From Fimbriimonadaceae bacterium (GTDB lineage Bacteria > Armatimonadota > Fimbriimonadia > Fimbriimonadales > Fimbriimonadaceae), in assembly GCA_026129685.1 (NCBI GenBank), contig JAHCHO010000005.1:1-64000 (forward strand): a DNA stretch of 64,000 nt, in the 5' to 3' direction. This document shows positions 33,615 through 41,302 of this stretch, piece by piece. Positions within the stretch are counted from its first letter, which is position 1. Every line of letters begins with the position of its first letter. A program made the translations under genes and the position numbers. The notes under the pieces were generated by a model that worked only from the letters and a program-made list of their open reading frames with translations, ran no database searches and was not told the DNA's origin.

Positions 33615-34679
33615 CTATCCGCCCGCCACCAGTTGGTCGAGGATCGTCTGAAGGTCCTTCTTCAGTTCGGGATCGGAGGTCCTCGCGATGAGCGCTTTCA
33701 GGGCGAGGACGTGGGCGTGTTCGAGGGCTTTGGCGGGCTCGACCGCTTCGTCGGGTTGGACCCCCACACCTTCCCAGTTCGTCTTCGTGTAGGGGTTGAT
33801 GGCCCGACCGATCGGGATGAAGCAACCGAAGTGGTCGCCGAGGCGAACCATGCCGCCCGGGTTCGCGCCGCCCCAGGTCGAGGAGCCGACGATCGTGGCG
33901 CGCTTGAGCTGTTGGAAGTTGTAGGCGCACTCCTCCGCGCCCGATCCGGTCCGTTTGCTTGTCAGCACGTACAGGGGCACCTTGGGCAGACGCGGGCCGT
34001 CGACCTTTTTCAGGGTCCAGAACTCGCGCGTCCGATTCCCTTCGCGGAAATAGATGCTGTTGAGGTGAACGGGCTTCTCGTCGAAGAAGTAGCTGCAGAA
34101 GAGCTGAACGCCGGCCGGGTCGCCGCCTCCGTTCTCCCGCAGATCGACGATCATCGCGTCGCAGTCTCCAAGGAACCGCATCGCGCCGGCGAGCGGACGC
34201 CTCATGTCCTCGGGCGCCTCAAACCCCTGGAATTTGATGTACCCGACGTTCCCGCGCAGCCGTTCCACCCGGCTGAAGTCCGCGTTTGTGAACCGGACCG
34301 CCTGACGGTACCGCTTCATCTCGTCCGCCGACGGCTCGCGCGGATTCGAACGGGGAGGCAAGACCGACGGCGAGTACCGGAAGCGCAAGTGGGCGTCCTT
34401 CGCGCCTCCTTTGAGGACTTCGTTCACCTTTGCCGCGAACGCAACGGGGTCGGTCACCGCGGAATATTCCGAACTCGCCATCCATGTCCGGAGTGACGCC
34501 TCGATCGTCTTGGCGGCTTCGGGCAACACATAGCGGGCGTTCATCTCCTTGATGAGTTCGGTTAGGGTCTCCTCTTTGATCCGGGCGGTTAACTCGAACG
34601 GAGGAGGTTCTTGTAACGGCCGGGAAAGCGGGGGCGACGCGACGGCGAGCGAGAACAGGACGGCGACGGCGAGAACCAT
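33615..34679 (-). CDS. Secreted S41 family peptidase (C-terminal-processing/IRBP-like)
   Basis: The 354-residue protein has a signal peptide (residues 1-16), an N-terminal helical domain (IKEETLTELIKEMNARYVLPEAAKTIEASLR), as in interphotoreceptor retinoid-binding-protein-like S41 peptidases, and the tail-specific protease core: VGYIKFQGF, DAMIVDLRENGGGDPAGVQLF, and LYVLTSKRTGSGAEECAYNFQQL, where the Ser of TGSGAEE is the nucleophile. There is no PDZ domain, which distinguishes it from CtpA. It probably acts outside the inner membrane. GGTGCG...CGCACC immediately before its ATG can form a 6-bp hairpin. Confidence 0.88.
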   Translation of the reverse strand: MVLAVAVLFSLAVASPPLSRPLQEPPPFELTARIKEETLTELIKEMNARYVLPEAAKTIEASLRTWMASSEYSAVTDPVAFAAKVNEVLKGGAKDAHLRFRYSPSVLPPRSNPREPSADEMKRYRQAVRFTNADFSRVERLRGNVGYIKFQGFEAPEDMRRPLAGAMRFLGDCDAMIVDLRENGGGDPAGVQLFCSYFFDEKPVHLNSIYFREGNRTREFWTLKKVDGPRLPKVPLYVLTSKRTGSGAEECAYNFQQLKRATIVGSSTWGGANPGGMVRLGDHFGCFIPIGRAINPYTKTNWEGVGVQPDEAVEPAKALEHAHVLALKALIARTSDPELKKDLQTILDQLVAGG

Positions 34680-34699
34680 GGTGCGCCTAAGTACGCACC
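34680..34699 (-). promoter_or_regulatory. Inverted repeat abutting the S41 peptidase start codon
   Basis: GGTGCG and CGCACC flank an 8-nt loop that contains TACTTA, a weak -10-like hexamer on the minus strand 8 nt before the ATG. It may be an operator or an mRNA hairpin; chance cannot be excluded. Confidence 0.3.
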
Positions 34700-34726
34700 A
34701 TCGGGGCGAATTGGTTTCCAGCGAAG

Positions 34727-34765
34727 GACTTCGGTCCCCGGCCCTTCTGGTCAGGGACCGAAGTC
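34727..34765 (-). terminator. Hairpin terminator of the DUF1080 gene
   Basis: GACTTCGGTCCC (34727-34738) and GGGACCGAAGTC (34754-34765) form a perfect 12-bp stem with a 15-nt loop, 7 nt beyond the stop codon of the minus-strand DUF1080 gene. No U-run follows. Confidence 0.7.
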
Positions 34766-34772
34766 GAGCCGA

Positions 34773-35513
34773 TCAGGCCACGTCGTAGGCCTTGAGGGGC
34801 CGGTACCAGACGTTGCGGAAGCGGACCAGGTCGCCGTGGTCTTGGAGTTCGAGCGGACCGACCTCGGGATGCGGATGGTACTCGGCGAGTTGACGGTGCT
34901 GGGTCGGACCCTGGAGGACGGTGCCGTGGTGCAGCACGACGCCGTTGAACATCACGGTGACGCGCGCGGGTCGGACCAACTCCTCGCCCTTGAAGCGCGG
35001 ACCCTCCCAGAGGATGTCGTAGACGTTCCACTCGCCCGGCTTTCGGCAGGCGTTGACGAGCGGCGGGTACTGGCCGTAGATGCCGCCGGTGGTGCCGTCC
35101 GGGTAGGTCGGGTTCTCGTAGCAGTCGAGCACCTGGATCTCGTAGAGGCCCATTAGAAACACGCCGCTGTTGCCGCGACCCTGACTCTCGCCCTTGACGA
35201 CGATCGGGGCGGCGAACTCGACGTGAAGCTGGCAGTCGCCAAAGTGCGCTTTGGTCTTGATGTTGCCCGTGCCGGGAACGACCTCCATCGCGCCGCCCTC
35301 CACGAGTCGCCACTTGGCGGGACCGTCGTTTCCGACCCAGCCGTCGAGCGAGGTTCCGTCGAAGAGGACGATCGCGTCACTTGGCGGGGTTCCCGCCGCG
35401 TTCTGGTCGCTGAAGGTGCCGGGGGTCACGACCTTGGGTTGGGGGCGCTCCCCATCGTGAACGTGCCAGTTCGTGCCAGGAATGATCGGAGTGTCTTGGT
35501 AGCCGAGGCCCAT
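34773..35513 (-). CDS. DUF1080 (3-keto-disaccharide hydrolase-like) protein
   Basis: The 246-residue protein contains IVLFDGTSLDGWVGNDG, WRLVEGGAMEVVPGTGNIKTK, HVEFAAP, GNSGVFLMGLYEIQVLDCYENPTYPDGTTGGIYGQ and PGEWNVYDILWEGPRF, the conserved order of the DUF1080/3-keto-disaccharide hydrolase family with a concanavalin-like jelly roll. Such proteins hydrolyse 3-keto-glucosides made by oxidoreductases, which fits the Gfo/Idh- and FAD-type enzymes in the region. No export signal is seen at the chosen start. TAGACT lies 7 nt before the ATG (leaderless), and a strong hairpin follows the stop. Confidence 0.88.
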   Translation of the reverse strand: MGLGYQDTPIIPGTNWHVHDGERPQPKVVTPGTFSDQNAAGTPPSDAIVLFDGTSLDGWVGNDGPAKWRLVEGGAMEVVPGTGNIKTKAHFGDCQLHVEFAAPIVVKGESQGRGNSGVFLMGLYEIQVLDCYENPTYPDGTTGGIYGQYPPLVNACRKPGEWNVYDILWEGPRFKGEELVRPARVTVMFNGVVLHHGTVLQGPTQHRQLAEYHPHPEVGPLELQDHGDLVRFRNVWYRPLKAYDVA

Positions 35514-35592
35514 GGCGCGAAGTCTATCCGGTAGGGACGGCGACCCACCCGCCCGTCTGGGACCGGCAAGAAGTCCGAGCGCGATATGACGC

Positions 35593-35632
35593 GAAGGGCC
35601 CGAGCCGCCCTTGGGACGAACTCGGGCCCTTC
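35593..35632 (-). terminator. Hairpin terminator of the beta-helix gene
   Basis: GAAGGGCCCGAG (35593-35604) and CTCGGGCCCTTC (35621-35632) form a perfect 12-bp stem with a 16-nt loop, 16 nt past the stop codon of the minus-strand beta-helix protein. No U-run follows. Confidence 0.7.
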
Positions 35633-35648
35633 CGATTCGCGACGAATC

Positions 35649-38009
35649 CTATCCGCGTTTGAACCCGACCTTGAGGGCCGAGTAGCCGTCGATCTCGAAG
35701 TGCTCGACGCGGATGCGGTGCTTGCCACCGAGTTGCATCGTGACGCTGTCCGCCTTCGGCCCGTGCCAAGTCCAGTCCTCGAGCACCTTCTTGCCGTCCA
35801 CGAACACGCGAATGCCGTCGTCGCTGGTGACTTCCATCGTGTAGGTCCCGGGCGGAACGGAGAACGTGCCCTCCGCGACGGTCGCGAACTTGTTACTGGG
35901 CAGGCCGGGTTCGAACGATCCGCCGGAGGCGTAGTCGAGTTTGTCGGACTTGACCACCCGGAGCGGGGTCGCGGTCGCGAGCATCTTCATGAAGGCGTCC
36001 TGCTTGGTGCGCGGTTCGGTGTCGTCGTCGTACGAATAGAACTTGATCGTCCAGTCGATCGGAAGGCGGAACTGGCTCCACTTCAGGGAGGTGGGGACGC
36101 CCTTCTTCACGGGGTTGCCGAACGGGTCCAGGTAGTCCTTCTTGGCGACGAACTCGAAGTCGAGCAGCATGTCGGTGGCGGCGGTCTTGTCGAACCAGAC
36201 GTCGACGAAGGAGTTGGCCTTACCCGAACGCGCGGACACGGAGGCCACTCCGCGCACCGTTTTGACCTTCCACGTCCCGTCCGGGCCAAGAATCTCGAAG
36301 CGCTTCCCAAATCCCTTCGCGTCGTTCTTCAGGTCGGCGCGTGGCCAGAGCTTGGGCGACTTGAAGTCGTAGGGCCCCCATTCGTCCACCAAGATGAACC
36401 GGCGTCCCCGAAGCGTCCCGGGCTTGAGGAAGGGGTTCATGCCGTCTTTCATCGGCTCGGGGGCGAGTCGGGCGGTGGAAAACTCGGTGCCGACTTTGTT
36501 CAGGGGGTTCCAAGGCCGCGCGAAGCGCTTCAGGTAGTCGCGGTTGTCGGGGTCAAGGCCGATGACCACGTTGCCGCTGGGTTGCATCGCCATCGGCAGG
36601 GGGCCGCCCGCCGCCGCGCCGTCGGTGACGAAGTTGTTCGGACCCATCTTGAGGGCGGGGACAGGGCTGATCGCGGGTCGTTTGGTGTGGACGGTGTTGC
36701 CCGAAAACTCGATGTTCTCGAGGCGGGGTCCGTCCAGCCGGAACAGGGTGTTGAACCGGGACACCTTGTTGTTCTCGATGCGGGCGCCGACGGTGTTGTT
36801 GATGGCGAACACCGTGTTGGCCACGTTCGAGAAAACGTTCTCGTTAATGACGTAGCGCATGCTACGGGTGTCGCGATGCTTTGGGTACGCCCAGTTCGGG
36901 TCTTGGTTCGCGTTCCACCACAGGTAGACGGCGGTCGTGTCGCGATCGAAGGTGTTGTGGGAGATCACGTTGTCCTGACCGTGCTCGATGGCGATCGCCT
37001 CGGCGTTGAGGGCGAAGACGTTGCCTTGGACGAGGGTCTCGTAGCTGTATCCGCCCCAGATGCCGTGCCAGCACTCCATGATCAGGTTGTTCACGAACTT
37101 GTTGCGGCTGAAGGTGGCCTCGATGCCGTTGGTCGGGGCGTGGCTGAAGTCGTTGCCGTACAGGAGGTTGTCGTTGCACCCTCCCTTGCCGGTGTCCATG
37201 GTCGTCTGACCTGCCCAGAGGAAGAACCCGTCGCCACCATGGGTGACCGAGTTGTAGGCGAACACGTTGTCGTTCGACTGCTCGTAGATGATAATGCCCG
37301 CCGAGTCCTGACCGCGGTTGTAGACGCCGTGGCTGTAGCCGCGCACGCACCAGTCGATCTTGTTGTGCATGATCTTGTTGCGGCTCGAGAGGTACATCAG
37401 CACGCCCGCGCTGGAGAGGAACGAGAAGTCGTTGTTCCAGACCTTGCCGTCGTTGCACTCGGTGAGCATGAGGGCGTTCTGGCCGCCTTGGCAGACGTTG
37501 TTGTCCACCTCGAACTTGTCGCAACCCCGGAGGTAGATGCCCGCGCCGTAGCGGAGCCACTCGTCCTTCTCGTTGCGGTGATAGCTCATCCAGTCGGCGC
37601 CGTCCTCGCGATCGAGGCCGCTGAGGAGGTGTTGCTTCCAGTTGTAGGAGAAGTCCGACTTGGTGACCCGGATTCCGGGGACGTTGAGGGCGCGCAGGCC
37701 GACCATGTAGCGCTTGACGACGGCGTTCTTGATGGTGACGTTCTGTCCTTCGACGCGGATGCCGAGGCCCGTGTAGGCGTCGGGGAGCTTGGCGCCGGGT
37801 GAGCCGGAGAGCACCGCGCCGTTGAAGTCCACCGTGATACCCTTGCCGCGAACGACGATGGCGGGGGTGTTCAGGTCCTTCGAGGCGAGTTTGTAGACGC
37901 CCGGTTTGACCTTCACCGAGCGCGTGATCACCAGACCCGGCTTGAGCTCAACCGTCGGGGTCGGCTGGCCCAGGGTCGCCGTCGCGAGGAGAGGCATGAG
38001 GGCGAACAT
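35649..38009 (-). CDS. Secreted right-handed beta-helix protein with C-terminal PA14-like domain
   Basis: The 786-residue protein has a signal peptide (1-14). Residues 35-400 contain about 14 turns of parallel beta-helix with Asn/Gly ladders (NNVCQGGQNALMLTECN, NNLIMECWHGIWGG, ENVFSNVANTVFAINN), as in pectate-lyase/alginate-lyase-like carbohydrate enzymes (NosD/CASH type). The final 150 residues, with YTMEVTSDDGIRVFVDGKKVLEDWTWHG and HRIRVEHFEIDGYSALKVGF, form a PA14-like carbohydrate-binding domain. It probably binds or cleaves a polysaccharide outside the cell. The catalytic residues cannot be assigned. A TAAGCT hexamer lies 9 nt before the start. Confidence 0.85.
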   Translation of the reverse strand: MFALMPLLATATLGQPTPTVELKPGLVITRSVKVKPGVYKLASKDLNTPAIVVRGKGITVDFNGAVLSGSPGAKLPDAYTGLGIRVEGQNVTIKNAVVKRYMVGLRALNVPGIRVTKSDFSYNWKQHLLSGLDREDGADWMSYHRNEKDEWLRYGAGIYLRGCDKFEVDNNVCQGGQNALMLTECNDGKVWNNDFSFLSSAGVLMYLSSRNKIMHNKIDWCVRGYSHGVYNRGQDSAGIIIYEQSNDNVFAYNSVTHGGDGFFLWAGQTTMDTGKGGCNDNLLYGNDFSHAPTNGIEATFSRNKFVNNLIMECWHGIWGGYSYETLVQGNVFALNAEAIAIEHGQDNVISHNTFDRDTTAVYLWWNANQDPNWAYPKHRDTRSMRYVINENVFSNVANTVFAINNTVGARIENNKVSRFNTLFRLDGPRLENIEFSGNTVHTKRPAISPVPALKMGPNNFVTDGAAAGGPLPMAMQPSGNVVIGLDPDNRDYLKRFARPWNPLNKVGTEFSTARLAPEPMKDGMNPFLKPGTLRGRRFILVDEWGPYDFKSPKLWPRADLKNDAKGFGKRFEILGPDGTWKVKTVRGVASVSARSGKANSFVDVWFDKTAATDMLLDFEFVAKKDYLDPFGNPVKKGVPTSLKWSQFRLPIDWTIKFYSYDDDTEPRTKQDAFMKMLATATPLRVVKSDKLDYASGGSFEPGLPSNKFATVAEGTFSVPPGTYTMEVTSDDGIRVFVDGKKVLEDWTWHGPKADSVTMQLGGKHRIRVEHFEIDGYSALKVGFKRG

Positions 38010-38083
38010 ACGTCGACCAGCTTACCAAGCGGTGACGGCCCCCTCTGTTCTCACTGGGACCCGGCGGCGTGCATATTCTGAGG

Positions 38084-39259
38084 CTATCCGTGGCCGACGG
38101 CTCGTGACGCTTGGTCGAGGTCCTCGATCAGGTCGGCGGGGTCCTCGAGGCCGCAGTAGAGCCGGACCAGTCGGAACCCCTCCGGTCGATCCAGAGGGGT
38201 CACGAACAAGGGAACCGCCAGGCTCTCGTGCCCTCCCCAACTCACGCCGCACCGGAACAACCGCAAGGCGCCGACGAAGGCGTCGTTCGCCTCCTGCGTC
38301 TGGAAGGTCGGTTCGAACGAGAAGAGCCCGGTCGAACCGCGCATTTGGCTTTCGACGAGCGCGCGCTGGGGGTGGGAGGGTAGGCCGACGTGGTTGACGT
38401 TCTGGACCCAGGGCTGGCGCTCGAGCCACGCCGCCACCTCGTTCGCCGTCGCCTCGTGCTGTTTCACCCGGAGGCGGAGGGTGCGGAGACCACGGAGCAT
38501 GAGCCAGGCGGGAAAGGGCGGGAGCGCCGCGCCCAAGAGCGCCACCTCCTCCCGCACGATCGCCTCCATGCGTTCTCGGCTCGTGCAGAGCACGCCGGCG
38601 ACGACGTCGCTGTGGCCGTTCAGGTATTTCGAAGCGCTGTGGCACACGATGTCGATGCCCATCTCGATCGGGTTTTGGTACAGGGGCGAGGCGTACGTGT
38701 TGTCGATAACCGTCGTGATCCCGCGCTCCCGCGCGAAGGCCGCCACCGCCCGCAGATCCTGGAGCCGGAACAGGAAGCTGCTCGGCGATTCGAGGTAGAT
38801 GAGGGTGGTCTCGGGGCGGACCGCGTCGAGGATGGACTCGACGGTTCGCCCGTCCACGTAGGTGTGCGACACGCCGTAGCGCTGGGCGAGGGTGTTGAGG
38901 AACATCCTGGAGGGCGGGTAGGCGGTGTCGATCATAACCGCGTGGGACCCGGCCCGGCAGGCGTGGAAGATGGCGGCGGAAATGGCGGCCATTCCGCTCG
39001 AAAACGCTTTGCACGCCTCTGCCTTTTCGAGGAGGGCGATCTTCCGCTCCAGGATGTCGTTGGTGGGGTTGCCGACCCGGCTGTAGTGGAACGGGGGTCC
39101 GCCGGGACGCTCGAACATCGTGGTCCGCATGTCTTCGGGCTTGTCGAAGACGAAGAGCGAGGTCTGGAAGATGGGGGGGACGACGGCGCCGAGGGTGCGA
39201 TCTTCTTCGGCGACGTGTTGGAGGAGCGTGTCGAGGCGGGCGTTGGCGAGATCCCTCAC
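38084..39259 (-). CDS. Trans-sulfuration PLP enzyme (cystathionine gamma-synthase/beta-lyase family)
   Basis: The 391-residue protein has the fold-type-I Cys/Met-metabolism signatures: PPIFQTSLFVF, FHYSRVGNPTNDILERKIALLE, AFSSGMAAISAAIF, TVIDNTYASPLYQNPIEMGIDIVCHSASKYLNGHSDVVAG with the PLP lysine in SASKY, and STGLFSFEP near the C-terminus. Whether it is a gamma-synthase, gamma-lyase or beta-lyase cannot be decided by eye. Start GTG 39259 is supported by TACACT 8 nt upstream. It is alone in its transcription unit. Confidence 0.9.
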   Translation of the reverse strand: MRDLANARLDTLLQHVAEEDRTLGAVVPPIFQTSLFVFDKPEDMRTTMFERPGGPPFHYSRVGNPTNDILERKIALLEKAEACKAFSSGMAAISAAIFHACRAGSHAVMIDTAYPPSRMFLNTLAQRYGVSHTYVDGRTVESILDAVRPETTLIYLESPSSFLFRLQDLRAVAAFARERGITTVIDNTYASPLYQNPIEMGIDIVCHSASKYLNGHSDVVAGVLCTSRERMEAIVREEVALLGAALPPFPAWLMLRGLRTLRLRVKQHEATANEVAAWLERQPWVQNVNHVGLPSHPQRALVESQMRGSTGLFSFEPTFQTQEANDAFVGALRLFRCGVSWGGHESLAVPLFVTPLDRPEGFRLVRLYCGLEDPADLIEDLDQASRAVGHG

Positions 39260-39463
39260 GGGGCGGGAGTGTACGCCTTTTCCGGCTCGGCGCGTCTTCT
39301 GTCCGCCTTCGGAGCGGCGAGGTGTGCCGTCTTGGTTCTGGCCCCCGTCCTGCGAACCTCGCTTGGGTTGGTCCCGGCTCGCAGGGGGTGCGGGTCACGG
39401 TCCCGGTTGATTCGATCCTGGGTTCCGTTCCGAACGCGCGTCTCTTGAGCCCGCCGAGCCAGC

Positions 39464-39493
39464 TTGGGACACCCCATTCGCCTGTGGTATCAT
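39464..39493 (+). promoter_or_regulatory. Promoter of tRNA-Ala
   Basis: TTGGGA (39464-39469), an 18-nt gap and TATCAT (39488-39493) precede the tRNA by 42 nt, an ordinary -35/-10 arrangement. Confidence 0.5.
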
Positions 39494-39535
39494 GGCGCTG
39501 AACCGGAGGTCATCCCAGCCCTCCGCGTCGAGCGT

Positions 39536-39611
39536 GGGGATGTAGCTCAGCTGGGAGAGCGCTGCAATCGCACTGCAGAGGTCGTGGGTTCGAATCCCAT
39601 CATCTCCACCA
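39536..39611 (+). tRNA. tRNA-Ala (anticodon CGC)
   Basis: A complete cloverleaf with encoded CCA. The acceptor arm GGGGATG/CATCTCC has one G-U pair, the D arm contains AGCTCAGCTGGGAGAGC, and the anticodon stem CTGCA/TGCAG encloses loop ATCGCAC, giving anticodon CGC (reads GCG). The T arm GTGGG-TTCGAAT-CCCAT is normal and the discriminator base is A. A recombinase remnant begins about 50 nt downstream. Confidence 0.95.
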
Positions 39612-39659
39612 AAGTTCGTTACCCTCGCCCGAGGCAGGTCACCCTCCTTGGTAGTTCAT

Positions 39660-39911
39660 CGATCTGAGTAGCTTTCAGCATCAAATCATCGGGTTTTCAA
39701 AGCTCGACGAGAAGCTCGCCGTCCCTCCAAACGCAGTTCGAGCAGAGCCTATTTAGCAGCTCATTTCGGTCATTTGGATGCCCTTGATCGAACTGCGCAA
39801 GGGCGGTTTGAGCCAGATCGACCAGTTCGATGCCCCCGTCGTAAAGATGCACGCTCCGCGCGTTCTCCGGCGGCGATTCCCCGCCTTGACCAAGCTGCTC
39901 GTCGGCCTGAG
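39660..39911 (-). pseudogene. C-terminal remnant of a large serine recombinase
   Basis: Read on the minus strand, ENARSVHLYDGGIELVDLAQTA, then DRNELLNRLCSNCVWRDGELLVEL, a TGA at 39699-39697, and KPDDLM in the same frame reproduce the usual end of serine site-specific recombinases (...ELAQxA...LLxxLxSNCxWxDGxLxxxxRKPFDLx). The stop falls where the family has Arg, so a CGA-to-TGA change is likely. No start codon or upstream domains remain: the fragment begins right after the SRPBCC gene's stop. GC content is visibly lower than in neighbouring genes, supporting a foreign origin. It lies beside tRNA-Ala, suggesting an old integrative element. Confidence 0.65.
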
Positions 39912-39914
39912 ACT

Positions 39915-40385
39915 TCAGCCCAGGCAGGCGAGGAGTTCGTCGAGTTGGTCGAGCACCTCGGGCATGGCGCCGGTGGATCCGGTGTCGACCGCTTCCTTCG
40001 AGGGATAGCGATCGTGAACGACCAAGCGCGTTTTGCCCTCGATCTCCTCGAAGGTCACGGTGGTGACGGTCTGGCCGGCGTCGCCTTCGTCGTTGGTCCA
40101 GACGAGGCGCGAGGGCGGGGTCACCTCGCGGTACGTGCCGAAGAACTCCATCGTCGAACCTTCGTGGAGGAACGCCAACCGGTACTGCCCGCCAACACGG
40201 ACGTCCATGTCGCAGGCGACCAGGTTCAGCCCGTACGACTTGGGCACCCACCATTGCCTGAACAGGTCTGCCTTGGTCCACGCCTCGAACACGAGGCGGG
40301 CGGGGGCGTCGACGGTGCGGGTCACGACGAGTTCGAGTTCGGAAATCCGCTCTACCTTGGTCTCATTGCCTTTGCGAACGTTCAT
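39915..40385 (-). CDS. SRPBCC/AHSA1-domain protein
   Basis: The 156-residue protein has the START-like AHSA1 fold: LVVTRTVDAPARLVFEAWTKADLFRQWWVPKSYG, GGQYRLAFLHEGSTMEFFGTYREVTPPSRLVWTNDEGD, TTVTFEEIEGKTRLVVHDRY. Such proteins bind hydrophobic ligands and are commonly encoded directly after an ArsR repressor. Its ATG overlaps the ArsR stop by 4 nt (ATGA), so the pair is one translational unit. The ligand is unknown. Confidence 0.9.
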   Translation of the reverse strand: MNVRKGNETKVERISELELVVTRTVDAPARLVFEAWTKADLFRQWWVPKSYGLNLVACDMDVRVGGQYRLAFLHEGSTMEFFGTYREVTPPSRLVWTNDEGDAGQTVTTVTFEEIEGKTRLVVHDRYPSKEAVDTGSTGAMPEVLDQLDELLACLG

Positions 40386-40726
40386 CTGCTCTGCTCCTTC
40401 CGGTTCAGTTCTGCGACGACCGCGTCCAGCTGGTCGAAGCGGGCGGCCCAGACCTGGCGATACGCCTCGATCCAAGCCGCCTCTTCCTCCAGTCCGCGCC
40501 GCCCGAGGGTGCAGGTCCGCACGCGCCCGATCTTCTCGGTGCGAACGAGCCCCGCTTGCTCCAGGACGCCGACGTGTTTCCTCATGCCCGTGAGGGTCAT
40601 GTGGAAGCTCTCGGCAAGGGTGGTGATCGAAGCGTCCGCCCGCCCGAGTTGCTCCAGAACGCCGCGCCGGGTGGCGTCCGCGAGAGCGCCGAAGGAGGCG
40701 TCGAAGGGCACTTGATACTGAACCAT
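40382..40726 (-). CDS. ArsR-family winged-helix repressor
   Basis: The 114-residue protein has the ArsR helix-turn-helix (FGALADATRRGVLEQLGRADASITTLAESFHMTLTGMRKHVGVLEQAGLVRTEKIGR) and a short basic C-terminal helix. It lacks the metal-binding cysteines of ArsR/SmtB, as expected for the SRPBCC-linked branch. The start ATG 40726 lies within a perfect inverted repeat that also contains the -10, so it almost certainly represses itself and the SRPBCC gene. TATACT stands 7 nt before the ATG. Confidence 0.92.
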   Translation of the reverse strand: MVQYQVPFDASFGALADATRRGVLEQLGRADASITTLAESFHMTLTGMRKHVGVLEQAGLVRTEKIGRVRTCTLGRRGLEEEAAWIEAYRQVWAARFDQLDAVVAELNRKEQSR

Positions 40727-40739
40727 ACGGTTCAGTATA
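40715..40739 (-). promoter_or_regulatory. ArsR operator overlapping -10 and start codon
   Basis: ATACTGAACC (40715-40724) and GGTTCAGTAT (40729-40738) are a perfect 10-bp inverted repeat with a 4-nt centre. On the minus strand the repeat contains most of the -10 TATACT (40739-40734), the 7-nt spacer, the ATG (40726-40724) and the first codons. Binding would shut both transcription and leaderless translation initiation. Confidence 0.75.
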
Positions 40740-40894
40740 GCCCATGCTAGACGCCAATGCAAGGGGATGGTCGAAGGTTTTTCGCGTTGCCGCGACGATC
40801 CGCCCGGTCGGAGGGACACGGTGTTCATCGCTGCTCCGGTCCGAACGCGACCCTGACGGGAGGGGGCGGGGGCACGGTGCGGCCATCGCCACGG

Positions 40895-41017
40895 CTACTT
40901 TCGGCGGTACACGCGGCGGTAGCCGTCGCCCCGGGAGCGGTCGTCCACCAGGGATCCATCCGATGCCACTTCGAGGACCGCGTCCTGCTGGAGGGCTTCC
41001 CGGACCGGGGTTCCCAT
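40895..41017 (-). CDS. Possible 40-residue protein
   Basis: An ATG-started frame of 40 codons (MGTPVREALQQDAVLEVASD... ending GYRRVYRRK) lies in the otherwise empty 300-nt gap between the ArsR promoter and the truncated DUF4838 gene. Third positions are about 84% G or C, like true genes here, and the sequence is charged with a basic end. No family is recognised and no clear promoter is seen. It may be a small regulator, or a remnant of a larger gene. Confidence 0.35.
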   Translation of the reverse strand: MGTPVREALQQDAVLEVASDGSLVDDRSRGDGYRRVYRRK

Positions 41018-41027
41018 CGTGCGGGTG

Positions 41028-41302
41028 GGCTAACATGGGCCATGCGATGGGGTATGCCGATCCTCGTGTGCGCGATCCCTCTCTCCGCGCTTGGGCAGGT
41101 GACGGTGACGAAGGCGCGGCCACCGGTGATCGTCACCGGGCCGAACCCGACGGCCCAGGAGAGCCTGGCCGCCAACGAACTCGCCAAGCATCTCGGCGCG
41201 ATGCTGGATCGGGTGATCGTCCCGCATCGGGAGGCGAACCCCGGCGAGGGCCGCATCGTGGTCGGCCTGGCCTCGACGTGGGCGCCGGAGGCCAAACTCG
41301 GC
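41028..41302 (+). repeat. Diverged direct repeat, copy 1 (copy 2 at 43782-44058)
   Basis: The repeat spans the promoter (GGGCTAACATGGGCC versus GGGCTAAGATGGGCC) and the 5' end of the DUF4838 genes. Differences are mostly at third codon positions, so the copies diverged as functioning genes before one was truncated. The units lie 2.75 kb apart in the same orientation. Confidence 0.75.
41042..41302 (+). pseudogene. Truncated DUF4838 paralogue (first 87 codons)
   Basis: The ATG, signal peptide (MRWGMPILVCAIPLSALGQ) and first 87 codons match the intact gene at 43796 with roughly 85% nucleotide identity, including the leaderless promoter (TAACAT, five bases, ATG). After CTCGGC at 41302 the match stops and sequence of lower GC begins. 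The frame stays open to a stop at 41417-41419, so a 125-residue exported hybrid peptide could be made, but the carbohydrate-binding and catalytic parts of the family are gone. Confidence 0.8.

Noticed and set aside
39464-39667. 67-residue frame containing VAQLGERCNRTAEVVGSNPI
   Set aside because: This peptide is the translation of the tRNA gene itself, a well-known false protein; the tRNA fold accounts for the sequence.
40757-41041. In-frame extension upstream of the truncated DUF4838 gene
   Set aside because: The signal peptide and leaderless promoter place the start at 41042, and the intact sister gene starts at the same residue.
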